Source: Comamonadaceae bacterium PBBC1
GTDB lineage: Bacteria > Pseudomonadota > Gammaproteobacteria > Burkholderiales > Burkholderiaceae_C
DNA length: 64,000 bases
Assembly (NCBI GenBank): GCA_002256145.1
Contig: NKIP01000004.1
Coordinates: forward strand, 124,001 to 188,000
Reading direction: 5' to 3'
The notes below the pieces were generated by a model. That model was not told the DNA's origin and did not search any database. It worked only from the letters and a program-made list of their open reading frames with translations. Position 1 is the first letter of the stretch, and each line of letters starts with the position of its first letter. Below are positions 14,217 through 23,312 of this stretch, in pieces. Made by a program: the position numbers and the translations under genes.

Positions 14217-16430
14217 ATGAAAACCAAGATACAAACACTGCTCACCCAACTCAACCAAGGTCTGGTCTCCCGTGAACAGGTTCTGAAAATGGGCTTGCTG
14301 ACCCTGCTCAGCGGCGAAAACCTGGTGCTGGTGGGGCCGCCCGGCACCGGCAAAAGCCTGGTGGCGCGGCGCATTGCAAAGAGTCTGGCCGACGACGCCG
14401 CGCAAGCGAGCAAGGCCGATTACTTTGAATACCTGCTGACCAAGTTTTCCACCCCCGAAGAGATTTTTGGCCCCCTGTCCATCAGCGCACTCAAGGCCGA
14501 CCAATTCAAGCGCAACACCGAGGGTTACCTGCCCACCGTGCGCATGGCGTTTCTGGACGAAATTTTCAAAGCAAGCTCCTCCATCCTGAACGCGCTGCTG
14601 ACCATCCTCAATGAACGCGTGTATCACAATGGCGCGCAAGCCCAAAAGGTGCCGCTGCAAGCGCTGATTGCCGCCTCCAACGAACTGCCCAACGACCAAG
14701 AAGAACTCAGCGCCCTGTACGACCGCTTTCTGGTGCGCGTGTTTGTGGACTATGTGGGCCTGAGCCAGCTGCCCCAGCTGTTTGAGCCCACCACCGAACC
14801 TGAGCTGGCCCCCGCAGACCTGCTGAGCGTGCAAGACCTGGCTCAGATCCAGTACAACGCAGACCACGTGCACATTGCGCCCGAACTGATCGCCGCTGTG
14901 CAAGACATTTGGGCGGCACACCAAGAAGCCTTCAAAGAAGACCGACGCGAAAGCCTGTCAGACCGACGCCTGAAAAAAACCATCCACTTGCTGCGGGTAT
15001 CAGCCGCCACCAATGGCCGCGAAGCGGTGGACTTGTCGGACCTGCTGCTGCTCAAAGACTGCCTGTGGAACCACCCCGACAACGCCGAAAAAGTGCGCGA
15101 ACTCCTCATGCGCACCCTGCAAAACCAGAGCCGCCAAGTGCTGCTCAGCGGTGAAGGCATGGTGGCCACGGCGGCGTTGTCTGCGTTGGCGAGCAGTTCA
15201 TCCACGCACGCCAGTACCAAGCAGAAACCCGGCAAACCGGGTGCCGTGGTCAATGGCTACAAAGGCAGCGGCACCGCAGACGACCCGCTGCTGATCGAAT
15301 CCGCCGAAGACTTTACAGACCTTGCCCGCCCCGAAGTGGGCCAACAGGGCTACCACTTCCGCCAAACCGCCGACCTGGACATCAGCCACATCAGCACCTG
15401 GCCGGAGATTGTGTTCAAGGGGCACTATGACGGGGGGAATTTCAATATTCAGATGACACATGTCGCAAAAGATACAGGGTCAAGTACTTTAAATAAATTT
15501 TTCGACAGATTCGGAAGTTTTGAAGAATTGAAATTTCGACTCTTTGCTAAACTGATGCAAAGTAATGTGAGTCAAATGCGAATGCAAGGTTGCGGGTTGA
15601 CAGAAATTGCCGAAAACAAATGTGTGATAACACATTGCACGACAACTTCATCGCTCGTCAGCAACGCCCGCAACTCCGAATTGGTTTCCTGTGAGGCTGA
15701 TGGGTATTTAATTGCAGAAAATGCGACAAAATGCACTTTCTCTTCTTGTTTTGCAAAAGAGTCAATCGCAGACAGCCTGAAATCCTGTCAAATTAAACGC
15801 TGTGAATCACATGCTCCGTTAGTCAACAGTGAAGCTCAAAATAGTCAAATAGAAGACTGCTTGGTGTTACTCGACTCTTATCACGTAGCTAGCAATGAAT
15901 CTCAAGGAGGGGTTGCGGCAACATGCGAAAAAAGCGATTTGAGCCGCTGCTTTGTGGCAGGGGAAATTAATGGAAACGGTAATTTTTCAGGAATTATTCA
16001 TAATGCAGAATCAAGTACGATTAACCATTGTGCTTTGGGCAAAATAACAGGCGAATACAAATTATCGAGTCGTATTGCGCATGAATTCGATTCAGATTGC
16101 AAACACAGTAAAAATATCTCTATTGACAGCGTTAATTCATTTACACACTCAACAAAGTCAAACAAGACAAGAGCGTGGCCAATGCAATCATTCGGTCAAG
16201 ACAGTGGAATTGACGGTGACTCCATCGCCTCCGCCACTTTCAAACAACGCTATTTCGAACACACCCTCGGTTGGGATTTCGACACTGTTTGGGAGTGGGA
16301 CAAAAAACAAAACCGCCCAGCCCTGCGCCAAGTCGGCGTCCAAGCCGCCACCGCAGCCCCCAACAAGCCAGCCGACCCCAACACGGTGGACCTGCTGACC
16401 CAGCAAGTTCAGGCCAACATCTGGTTGTGA
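14217..16430 (+). CDS. MoxR/RavA-like AAA+ ATPase fused to a beta-helix (GLUG-like) tail (737 aa)
   Basis: Residues 1-310 are a MoxR-type AAA+ ATPase: Walker A GPPGTGKS (40-47), Walker B MAFLDEIF (110-117), sensor 1 IAASNELP (151-158), arginine-finger region ALYDRFLVRV, and a lid helix SDRRLKKTIHLLRVSA. The closest described relative is RavA. From about residue 347 it reads GYKGSGTADDPLLIESAEDF, then FRQTADLDISHISTWPEIVFKG and YDGGNFNI, which is the standard opening of GLUG-type beta-helix repeats known from surface proteins. A Cys/Ser-rich ladder follows to residue 690. This tail is more AT-rich than the ATPase part. The start at 14217 has no clear ribosome binding site but is the only ATG before the ATPase. 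The partner VWA gene begins 12 bp after its stop. Confidence 0.82.
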   Translation: MKTKIQTLLTQLNQGLVSREQVLKMGLLTLLSGENLVLVGPPGTGKSLVARRIAKSLADDAAQASKADYFEYLLTKFSTPEEIFGPLSISALKADQFKRNTEGYLPTVRMAFLDEIFKASSSILNALLTILNERVYHNGAQAQKVPLQALIAASNELPNDQEELSALYDRFLVRVFVDYVGLSQLPQLFEPTTEPELAPADLLSVQDLAQIQYNADHVHIAPELIAAVQDIWAAHQEAFKEDRRESLSDRRLKKTIHLLRVSAATNGREAVDLSDLLLLKDCLWNHPDNAEKVRELLMRTLQNQSRQVLLSGEGMVATAALSALASSSSTHASTKQKPGKPGAVVNGYKGSGTADDPLLIESAEDFTDLARPEVGQQGYHFRQTADLDISHISTWPEIVFKGHYDGGNFNIQMTHVAKDTGSSTLNKFFDRFGSFEELKFRLFAKLMQSNVSQMRMQGCGLTEIAENKCVITHCTTTSSLVSNARNSELVSCEADGYLIAENATKCTFSSCFAKESIADSLKSCQIKRCESHAPLVNSEAQNSQIEDCLVLLDSYHVASNESQGGVAATCEKSDLSRCFVAGEINGNGNFSGIIHNAESSTINHCALGKITGEYKLSSRIAHEFDSDCKHSKNISIDSVNSFTHSTKSNKTRAWPMQSFGQDSGIDGDSIASATFKQRYFEHTLGWDFDTVWEWDKKQNRPALRQVGVQAATAAPNKPADPNTVDLLTQQVQANIWL

Positions 16431-16442
16431 GCGGGGGCACGC

Positions 16443-18089
16443 ATGATGTCCTTGCTGAGCAAGTTACCGGCCTTGAACGTATTGGCCGCGATGGCTTTCA
16501 AGCCGATCAAGTATTTCATCGACAGCACAGTTCGCGACAAAGTGCTGCCCGTGCCGGGCAGTGTGCTGTATTGCGATTTGTGGCTTGGGGCCGAGCATTC
16601 GGGCATCCATGTGGCGCAGGGGCAGATTTCCAACATCGTGGTGGACGGTGTGGCTCAGAGTTCGGTGAGCCTGAGCGATGCGCGGGACTTCACCTCCAAA
16701 AGCACCCTGGGTCGCCAGATTTATGTGTCGTGCAACAGCGATGGCGCGGTGGGCCATAACGCCGTGGCACAGCATGCTGCTAGCCAGCTGGGGGAGCGGG
16801 CTTTTTACGGTTTGGTGATCAAAAACTGCCACGAGTTTTCAAAAAATTGCGTGAATGTGCTGACGCATGATGCCGATGTGTCTTTGCTCGACAGCGTGAT
16901 GGATTGGGTCGGCCCCAACGAGACGTGGGAGCTGACCCTGGGCATGCTGAAAGCCACAGCCCGCCAAAAGCTGGGGGCCACCAAGTGGCGGCTGTGGAAT
17001 TGGGAGCAAGACCAGTCGGGCCAGCAAGCCAAGTCTGCACCGCCACCCGTGCCGGACTGGGACGCGATCCAATCGGTCTGTGAGCACATGCCGCTGATCC
17101 CCGAGAACATGCAGCAGCTGCGCCAACAGTTGCGCCAAGCGCAGGCTTACGAAGAAGAAGTGGCCGACGAAAACCTGCCCGAGCCCATTCGCCAGCGTTT
17201 GCAGGCTTACCGCCAGACGCTGACTGCAGTGGACGCCACCTATGAGAAGGCCAAGGATTTTTTGGCCGCCTGCCCCGGCGCGGCGTTTTCACACGCTGAT
17301 TTGCAGCACAGCCAAGAAGACTTTTCGGCCCTGGCCCGTGAGTTGGCAGACAACGCCCACATCCTCGATTTGGTGCAAAAAATGGGGCGGCAGCACATCT
17401 CGGAGGAAGTCAAACGGCGCAGCCGCATTCCACAAGCCAGCCGCAGCGAGGTGCATGGCACCCACCGCAGCGACGATGTGATGCGCATGCTGCCCAGCGA
17501 GTTGCTCAATCTGGAAGACGACACGCTGGAGACTTTGTTTTATGCGCGCTTGCTGGAAAAAAGCCTGCAAACCTACGAGCTGAGCGGCAGCACATGGGCA
17601 CAGGGCGAAACCTCAGAGGCCAAGCAGCTGCGCACCGGCCCGGTGGTGGCGTGTCTGGACACCTCGGCCAGCATGCAGGGTGAGCCAATGCGCAAGGCCA
17701 AAGCCTTGTTGCTGGCGATTGCGGGCATTCTGAAAAAAGAAGACCGGTCTTTGCATGTGGTGTTGTTTGGCGCAAGTGGCGAGATTCGCACCTTCGACAT
17801 GGATGCCCACAACGATTCGGCCGGTCTGCTGGCCTTTTTGCAGCAAGGCTTCGGCGGCGGCACCGACTTTGAAACGCCGCTGCAACACGCGCTGGACACC
17901 ATCGACGCGCAGCCCAGCTACCTCAAAGCCGATGTGCTGATGGTGTCGGACGGCGACTGCGCCTTGTCAGACGCCTTCACGGCGCGGCTGCAAGCCGAAA
18001 AGCAAAGGCTGGAGTGCCGGGTGTACTCGGTTCTGTGCGCAGGCAGGCGGGTGGCAGACACCTTCAGCGATGAGGTGGTGGTGTTGTAG
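16443..18089 (+). CDS. LRAT-like domain fused to ViaA-type VWA domain (548 aa)
   Basis: Residues 30-190 are an LRAT-like papain-type domain: CDLWLGAEHSGIHV (His52), then LVIKNCHEFSKNCV (Cys129, His130), the order expected of a permuted NlpC/P60 enzyme. Residues 225-325 are helical. Residues 343-548 resemble ViaA: SDDVMRMLPSELLNL, LEKSLQTYELSG, then a VWA domain with a complete MIDAS (DTSAS 406-410, Thr474, Asp503). MoxR ATPases usually remodel or load VWA partners, so the product should work with the ATPase encoded 12 bp upstream. The fused LRAT-like domain is not part of ordinary ViaA and suggests action on lipids or acylated targets. An ATG one codon later is equally possible. Confidence 0.8.
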   Translation: MMSLLSKLPALNVLAAMAFKPIKYFIDSTVRDKVLPVPGSVLYCDLWLGAEHSGIHVAQGQISNIVVDGVAQSSVSLSDARDFTSKSTLGRQIYVSCNSDGAVGHNAVAQHAASQLGERAFYGLVIKNCHEFSKNCVNVLTHDADVSLLDSVMDWVGPNETWELTLGMLKATARQKLGATKWRLWNWEQDQSGQQAKSAPPPVPDWDAIQSVCEHMPLIPENMQQLRQQLRQAQAYEEEVADENLPEPIRQRLQAYRQTLTAVDATYEKAKDFLAACPGAAFSHADLQHSQEDFSALARELADNAHILDLVQKMGRQHISEEVKRRSRIPQASRSEVHGTHRSDDVMRMLPSELLNLEDDTLETLFYARLLEKSLQTYELSGSTWAQGETSEAKQLRTGPVVACLDTSASMQGEPMRKAKALLLAIAGILKKEDRSLHVVLFGASGEIRTFDMDAHNDSAGLLAFLQQGFGGGTDFETPLQHALDTIDAQPSYLKADVLMVSDGDCALSDAFTARLQAEKQRLECRVYSVLCAGRRVADTFSDEVVVL

Positions 18090-18126
18090 GGTGAGGCCTC
18101 AATGCCCCTGTCGGGAATCAAACAGC

Positions 18127-18756
18127 CTACCGGTCTAGGTAACCCCGCCCCACCAAATCCCCCCTCACCTGCTCCGGCGTCTCAAAGCGGATGCCCTGCC
18201 AGCCGTGCTGCTCGGCGGCATCGATGTTGTGTTGCACATCGTCGATGAACACTGGCTGGCCACGCAATGGCCACCGCGCTTGCGCCGTGGCAAAAATGTC
18301 GGCCTTGGGTTTGATCTGCTGCACATGCGCTGAAAAGATGCCGTCGTCAAACTGGCTGAAAAACGGGTTCACCCGCACCAGATGGTCGGCATAGCCTGCA
18401 GGCATGTTGGACAGGTAATACAGCCTGTGGCCTTGCGCTTTCAGCGCGTGGATCAGGTCCACCGTGCCGGGGATGGGCTGAAGGTGCGCGGGGATGTGGG
18501 CGATCAAGTGCCGCAGATCGGCCTCGGCCAAACCGGTGCGAGCGGCGATGCGCACAGCCAGCGGCTCGGGCTCGATGCGGCCCAGGTCAAACAGCGCCCA
18601 GTCGGCCTCGGGGTGAAAGGTTTCAAAAATCTGGCTGGCCCATTGGCGGGCCTCGGCCTCGCTGCGCACTTGCGTGGGGAACAGCTCTTGCAGCAGCATC
18701 AGCGGCTGCCAGCGAAACACCACACCGCCCAAATCAAACACCACGTCTTGGCTCAT
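18127..18756 (-). CDS. HAD-superfamily hydrolase, YihX-like (209 aa)
   Basis: The N-terminal FDLGGVVF carries the nucleophile Asp in the DLG form typical of YihX-like (HAD-IA) phosphatases, YYLSNMPAGY gives motif II, KPKADIF motif III Lys, and FIDDVQHNIDAA motif IV. YihX removes phosphate from alpha-D-glucose 1-phosphate; the true substrate here is unknown. It is convergent with the LRAT-VWA gene. A partial diverged copy of its 3' end sits at 14008-14133 on the other side of that gene pair. Confidence 0.85.
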   Translation of the reverse strand: MSQDVVFDLGGVVFRWQPLMLLQELFPTQVRSEAEARQWASQIFETFHPEADWALFDLGRIEPEPLAVRIAARTGLAEADLRHLIAHIPAHLQPIPGTVDLIHALKAQGHRLYYLSNMPAGYADHLVRVNPFFSQFDDGIFSAHVQQIKPKADIFATAQARWPLRGQPVFIDDVQHNIDAAEQHGWQGIRFETPEQVRGDLVGRGYLDR

Positions 18757-18790
18757 TGCATGTCTTTCTTTGTTGGCCCATTCAAGGGGT

Positions 18791-18817
18791 CGTAGGTCGG
18801 AGCTTTAGCTCCGACAA
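18791..18817. repeat. REP-like hairpin repeat
   Basis: GTCGGAGC (18796-18803), TTTA loop, and GCTCCGAC (18808-18815) form a perfect 8 bp stem with a tetraloop, preceded by CGTAG. The form GTAGGTCGGAGCTTTAGCTCCGAC is like the short extragenic palindromes found in many proteobacteria. It lies upstream of the HAD gene and 3' of the ABC ATPase gene and could also end the latter's transcript. Confidence 0.55.
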
Positions 18818-18916
18818 ATGTCAGCGGTGCACTGTGTCGGGGATAAAGCCACCGACCTCCACAAGACACCGAACTCTGTTTCAGCATGCACCACCATGGG
18901 GCACCTTGACACAAAC

Positions 18917-19972
18917 TCACACCGCAACCGCAGCAATACTGCGGCCGGGCAGGCTCAGGGCAAGCACCTGGCCGATGCGCCAGTCGCGGCCCACCTCGGG
19001 GGACACCACAAACACCGGACCGAGTTCGGTCTCAAATGTCAGCTCCATGAAACTGCCCAAATAGGCACACTGTTTGAGCAAACCGCGCAAAACCTGCTGG
19101 GGCTGTTCGCCCCCCGCCAGCTCACGCCCCACCAACCAAGCCTCGGGGCGCACCGCTGCACGCACCGCACCGGGGGCGACCAGGTGGCGCGGCACCAGCC
19201 GCAGCGGCCCCAGTTGCACCATGCCGTCGCTGAGCGATTGGCCGTCAAACAGCAGCGCCTCGCCCATGAAGCCGGCCACAAAGGCCGAGGTCGGTCGTTC
19301 ATACAAATCCTGCGGTGTGCCCGCTTGCGCAATGCGCCCGGCCTCCATGACGATGATCTGGTCGCTCACGGCCAGGGCCTCGCTTTGGTCGTGTGTGACA
19401 TAGGCCACCGTCAAGCCCAGGCGCTGCTGCAGGTGGCGGATTTCGTCGCGCATGGAGCGGCGCAGACGGGCGTCCAAGTTGGACAGTGGCTCGTCAAACA
19501 ACAAAACCGAGGGTTCCAGCACCAGGGCGCGGGCCAGGGCCACGCGTTGCTGCTGGCCGCCCGACAGTTCGCTGGGCAGGCGCTCTTCGTAACCCGCCAG
19601 CCCCACCAAGGCCAGGCTTTTTTGGGCACGCTCCAAGGCTTCGGCTTTGTGCACACCGCTCACGTCCAGCCCGTAGCGCACATTGCCGATCACGTTCATG
19701 TGCGGGAACAGCGCATAGCTTTGAAACACCATGCTCACATTGCGCTCGGACGGGCCCAGATGTGTCACGTCCACACCGTCGATCAAAATCTGCCCGCCCG
19801 ATGGCGCTTCCAACCCCGCGATCATGCGCAAAGTGGTGGTTTTGCCACAGCCCGACGGCCCCAGAATCGTGGTCAAGCTGCCCTTGGGCACAACAAAGTC
19901 GATGCCCTGCACCACCAGTGGCGAGTTGGCCCCGCCATAGCGTTTGGTGACTTGTTTGAATTGAATACCCAT
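18917..19972 (-). CDS. Fbp/PotA-type ABC transporter ATP-binding protein (351 aa)
   Basis: Walker A is GPSGCGKT near residue 38, then Q-loop VFQSYALFPH, signature LSGGQQQRVALARAL, Walker B VLLFDEPLSNLD and switch His in YVTHDQSEALA. The C-terminal third (from about 240) is a TOBE-like domain, as in FbpC/PotA importers. The protein powers uptake through the permease encoded just before it (18 bp upstream on the same strand). With the solute-binding protein and fused permease this forms a ferric-ion-type (or 2-aminoethylphosphonate/thiamine-like) importer; the substrate is not determined. I chose ATG 19972 (MGIQFKQVTKRYGG) rather than the much longer frame. Confidence 0.88.
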   Translation of the reverse strand: MGIQFKQVTKRYGGANSPLVVQGIDFVVPKGSLTTILGPSGCGKTTTLRMIAGLEAPSGGQILIDGVDVTHLGPSERNVSMVFQSYALFPHMNVIGNVRYGLDVSGVHKAEALERAQKSLALVGLAGYEERLPSELSGGQQQRVALARALVLEPSVLLFDEPLSNLDARLRRSMRDEIRHLQQRLGLTVAYVTHDQSEALAVSDQIIVMEAGRIAQAGTPQDLYERPTSAFVAGFMGEALLFDGQSLSDGMVQLGPLRLVPRHLVAPGAVRAAVRPEAWLVGRELAGGEQPQQVLRGLLKQCAYLGSFMELTFETELGPVFVVSPEVGRDWRIGQVLALSLPGRSIAAVAV

Positions 19973-19989
19973 GCTGTTGAATCCTTGTC

Positions 19990-22191
19990 TCAAGCCGTTG
20001 TGACCACAGTGGCCCGCCGCCCCAACTGCCGCTGGCCCACCAGCTTTTGAATGCCCCAGGTGATGACCGACATGAGCGCCATGAGCACCGTGCAATAAGC
20101 CAGCGCCACGCCATAGTCGCCATTGCCCACACGGCCAATGATGTAGGTCGTGGCCAGTTCGTACTGCGCCGTGACCAAAAAAATCACCGCCGACACCGTG
20201 GTCATGGAACGCACAAAGCTGTAGACCAACGCCGCCACCAGCGCGGGTTTGAGCAGGGGCAACACCACCCGGCGCAGTGTGGTCAGCGTGCTGGCCCGCA
20301 GCATTTGCGAGGCTTCGTCCAGCGAACGGTCCAGCTGCTTGAAGGCCGCCGTGCCCGCCCGCACGCCCACGGGCAAATTGCGGAACACAAAACACAACAC
20401 GATGACCAAGCCTGTGCCGGTCAGCTCCACGGGGGGCACATTGAAGGCCAGGATGTAGCTCACACCCAGCACCGTGCCGGGAATGGCAAACGTGAGCAAC
20501 GCAGAAAACTCGAACGCCGCCTTGCCCCGGAACTCGGTGCGGGCCAGCAACCAGGCGATCAGCAAGCCCACGCCCGCACAAATGGGCGCGGCCATGGCCG
20601 ACAGGCTGAGCGTGGTGAACAGCGACTTCCAGGCCGTGCCCGCAAACACCCAGCCAAACTCGCCCTGCTGCACATCGAACGCAGTTTTGAAATGCGCCAG
20701 CGTGAAGCTGAAGTCACGCCCCCAGGTCTGCACAAAGCCGCCCGCAAACGCAAACAAGTACACCACCACGGTGAACAAGAGCCACGGCCCCGCCACGCTG
20801 CGGCACACACGCAGCACGGCAGGCGGCAAGGCCATGGCCACGCCCGCATCGCCTTTGCCCGAGACGGTGGTGAAACTGCTGCCCGAGAGCACCCGGCGCT
20901 GCACCAAAAACACCGCCAGCGCAAAGGCCGTGAGCACCAGCGCCAAAGCTGCGGCCATGCCCGGGTCCAGCGCCGCGCCCACGATGGCAAAGAAGATTTC
21001 GGTGGACAGCACCGCGTATTGACCGCCCAAAATGATCGGGTTGCCAAAGTCGGCCATGCTCTCGATGAAGCCCACCAAAAACGCATTGGCCAGCCCGGGC
21101 TTGAGCAGGGGCAACGTCACCGTCCAGAAAGTTTGCATGCGGCTGGCCCGCAGGGTTTGTGCAGCCTCTTCCATGCTGGGGCTCACGCCCTGCACCACGC
21201 CGCGCATGATCATGAAGGCAATGGGCGTGAAGGCGAACATCTGCGCCAGCCAGATGCCAAACACGCCGTAAAACCAGCGCCCGGGCTCGATGCCGAAGGC
21301 CCACTCCAGCGCCTGGTTGAACAGGCCCGCACGGCCAAACAACAGAATCAAGCCCAGTCCCACCACAAAGGGCGGCGTGATGATGGGCAGCATGGCCAAA
21401 ATATTGAGCGGTTTCGACAATCGCGTGCCGCCCCGCTCGGCCCACAAGGCCAACAAAGTGCCCATGACGGTGGTGCCGGTGGCGGTGATGAAGGCCAGCC
21501 ACAAGGTGTTCCAGGCTACGCCGCACCGCCCCTCGCCCTGCACGCAGCCCAGGCCCCACACGCGTTCGGTGGCCACGCGGTCCAGCAGGTGCCCCCAGGC
21601 GTAAGCGCCCGCATCGTCCACCCAGGCGGCCACCAAGGAGCGCAGCACCGGGTAGACCACAAACAGCGCCAGCAGCGCCGTGCAGCCGACCACCGCCGAG
21701 GCCACAAACACATCACCCCTGAAACCGCCCAAACGCGCCAGCGCAGCGCCCAACAGCACCAACAGACTGAGCAAGACCAGCGCAGCGCCCCAGCCCATGC
21801 CGTACTGGCCAACCGGCAAAGCGCCCCACGCCGATTCCAGCGATGCAAAAGCCCAGCCCGTGGCCCCAATGGCAAAACCACTGCCCAACAGGCCCAGCAA
21901 GCCCGTCAAACTGCCCAGCAACAACAGGGCGCCTTGCTGGCGGGCAGGCCAAGGCCGCATGACCGCCAAGGCGCAGCCGCCCAAACCCAGCGCAGCCGAC
22001 CACAACCAAGGTCGCCCATGTTGCAAAGCCTGCGCCCAGCCGCTGGCGGTTTCGGCCCCGGCCCACACGCCGGGCAAGGCCTGCACCAGTGACATTTGCT
22101 GCAAAAAATACCAAGGCAGCAGCGCAAAGCTGAGCAAGCCCAAAAGGACCCACCCTTGCAATGCGCGCTGCAAACGCAACGCTGGATTCAT
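19990..22191 (-). CDS. Fbp-type ABC transporter permease, double-length (733 aa)
   Basis: A fused permease with two transmembrane halves of the FbpB type. Coupling-helix EAA-like motifs occur twice: EEAAQTLRASRMQTFWTVTLPLLKPGLANA and DEASQMLRASTLTTLRRVVLPLLKPALVAA (each split over about 30 residues). Twelve or more membrane segments are visible, with extra N-terminal ones (residues 10-190). The gene is between the solute-binding protein and ATPase genes on the same strand, with 13 and 17 bp gaps. It forms the membrane channel of the importer. Confidence 0.87.
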   Translation of the reverse strand: MNPALRLQRALQGWVLLGLLSFALLPWYFLQQMSLVQALPGVWAGAETASGWAQALQHGRPWLWSAALGLGGCALAVMRPWPARQQGALLLLGSLTGLLGLLGSGFAIGATGWAFASLESAWGALPVGQYGMGWGAALVLLSLLVLLGAALARLGGFRGDVFVASAVVGCTALLALFVVYPVLRSLVAAWVDDAGAYAWGHLLDRVATERVWGLGCVQGEGRCGVAWNTLWLAFITATGTTVMGTLLALWAERGGTRLSKPLNILAMLPIITPPFVVGLGLILLFGRAGLFNQALEWAFGIEPGRWFYGVFGIWLAQMFAFTPIAFMIMRGVVQGVSPSMEEAAQTLRASRMQTFWTVTLPLLKPGLANAFLVGFIESMADFGNPIILGGQYAVLSTEIFFAIVGAALDPGMAAALALVLTAFALAVFLVQRRVLSGSSFTTVSGKGDAGVAMALPPAVLRVCRSVAGPWLLFTVVVYLFAFAGGFVQTWGRDFSFTLAHFKTAFDVQQGEFGWVFAGTAWKSLFTTLSLSAMAAPICAGVGLLIAWLLARTEFRGKAAFEFSALLTFAIPGTVLGVSYILAFNVPPVELTGTGLVIVLCFVFRNLPVGVRAGTAAFKQLDRSLDEASQMLRASTLTTLRRVVLPLLKPALVAALVYSFVRSMTTVSAVIFLVTAQYELATTYIIGRVGNGDYGVALAYCTVLMALMSVITWGIQKLVGQRQLGRRATVVTTA

Positions 22192-22204
22192 CTCAGACTT
22201 TCAC

Positions 22205-23221
22205 TCAGCGCGGCAGCGAATTGACTTCTTTTTCCCAGCGCTGGATCAGGCGGCGGCGCTCGGCCGTCTGGCCGTATTTGGCGTAGTCGTAATTGATCAT
22301 CTTGATTTTGCGGAAGTCCGGCACACGCGGGTCCACTTTGGCCTCTTTGTGCGAAGGCAACTGGAATTGCAAGGTGGCTGCTGCCAACTCTTGCGCCGCC
22401 GGGGTCAAGGCCCATTCGTAAAACTTTTTGGCGGCCTCTAAGTTACGGCTGCCGCGCACGATGGACATGGAGCCAATTTCCGCCCCTGTGCCATCGGCCG
22501 GGGTGATGGTTTCAATCGGGAAACCTTGGGCTTTTTCGCCGGGGCCGTCGTGCACAAAGCTGATGGACACGGCCGTTTCGCCACGCGCCACCGCCTTGAT
22601 GGGGCCAGTGCCCGAGCGGGTGTAGGTGCCAATGTTTTTGTGCAAACCTTTGAGGTACTCAAAGGCTTTGTCTTCACCCATGAGCTGCACCAAGGTGGCG
22701 ATCATGGTGTAGGCCGTGCCGCTCGACGCCGGATTGGCCGACTGGATTTCGCCTTTGTATTCGGGCTTGAGCAGGTCGCCCCAGGTTTTGGGCACAGGCA
22801 GTTTTTTCTTGGCCAGCAGCTCGGTGTTGTAACCAAAGCCCAGCGGCCCAGAGTAAATGCCCACAGTTTTGTAGCCCGACTGCGCGGCTTGTTTTTGCGC
22901 CCAATCGTGCAACTTGGGCAGCGTGGGCGATTTGTAGTCGAGGCTCAGGTTTTGTTCAGCCGCTTGCAGGTGCGGGTCGCCCGTGCCGCCAAACCAGATG
23001 TCGGTCTTGGGGTTGGCTTTTTCTGCGGACAGCTGGGCAATCGCTTCACCCGAGCCCTTGGCCGTCATGTTGACTTTGATGCCCTGGCTCTTTTCAAAAG
23101 TGACCGCAATCATGCTGCACCAAGCGGCTTGGGCCGAACAAATGATGTTGACCTCGCGGTTTTGGGCTTGGGCGCTCGCCGCCAACAGGGCCAGCAAGGG
23201 CAACAGCTTGTAGGACTTCAT
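22205..23221 (-). CDS. Fbp/AfuA-type periplasmic solute-binding protein (338 aa)
   Basis: A signal peptide (MKSYKLLPLLALLAASAQAQ) precedes a class II binding-protein fold: VNIICSAQAAWCSMIAVTFEKSQGIKV, DIWFGGTGDPH, LGFGYNTELLAKKKLPVPKTWGDLLKPEYKG and ANPASSGTAYTM are hallmarks of the FbpA/AfuA family. It delivers the substrate (ferric iron, or a phosphorylated sugar or phosphonate) to the permease. First gene of the three-gene importer operon. ATG 23221 is chosen at the signal peptide. Confidence 0.87.
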   Translation of the reverse strand: MKSYKLLPLLALLAASAQAQNREVNIICSAQAAWCSMIAVTFEKSQGIKVNMTAKGSGEAIAQLSAEKANPKTDIWFGGTGDPHLQAAEQNLSLDYKSPTLPKLHDWAQKQAAQSGYKTVGIYSGPLGFGYNTELLAKKKLPVPKTWGDLLKPEYKGEIQSANPASSGTAYTMIATLVQLMGEDKAFEYLKGLHKNIGTYTRSGTGPIKAVARGETAVSISFVHDGPGEKAQGFPIETITPADGTGAEIGSMSIVRGSRNLEAAKKFYEWALTPAAQELAAATLQFQLPSHKEAKVDPRVPDFRKIKMINYDYAKYGQTAERRRLIQRWEKEVNSLPR

Positions 23222-23312
23222 GAAAAAACTCCAAAATTCGAAGGGGCTATTGTGCGTCCACTTCAGCCCCGCCCACCAGAGTGAAAACACCCATGAAAGT
23301 GACTTGCCCCAC

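Noticed and set aside
20047-22092. A 681-codon plus-strand frame opposite the Fbp permease
   Set aside because: Rich in Gln, His and Arg with no domain, typical of the antisense strand of a GC-rich membrane-protein gene.
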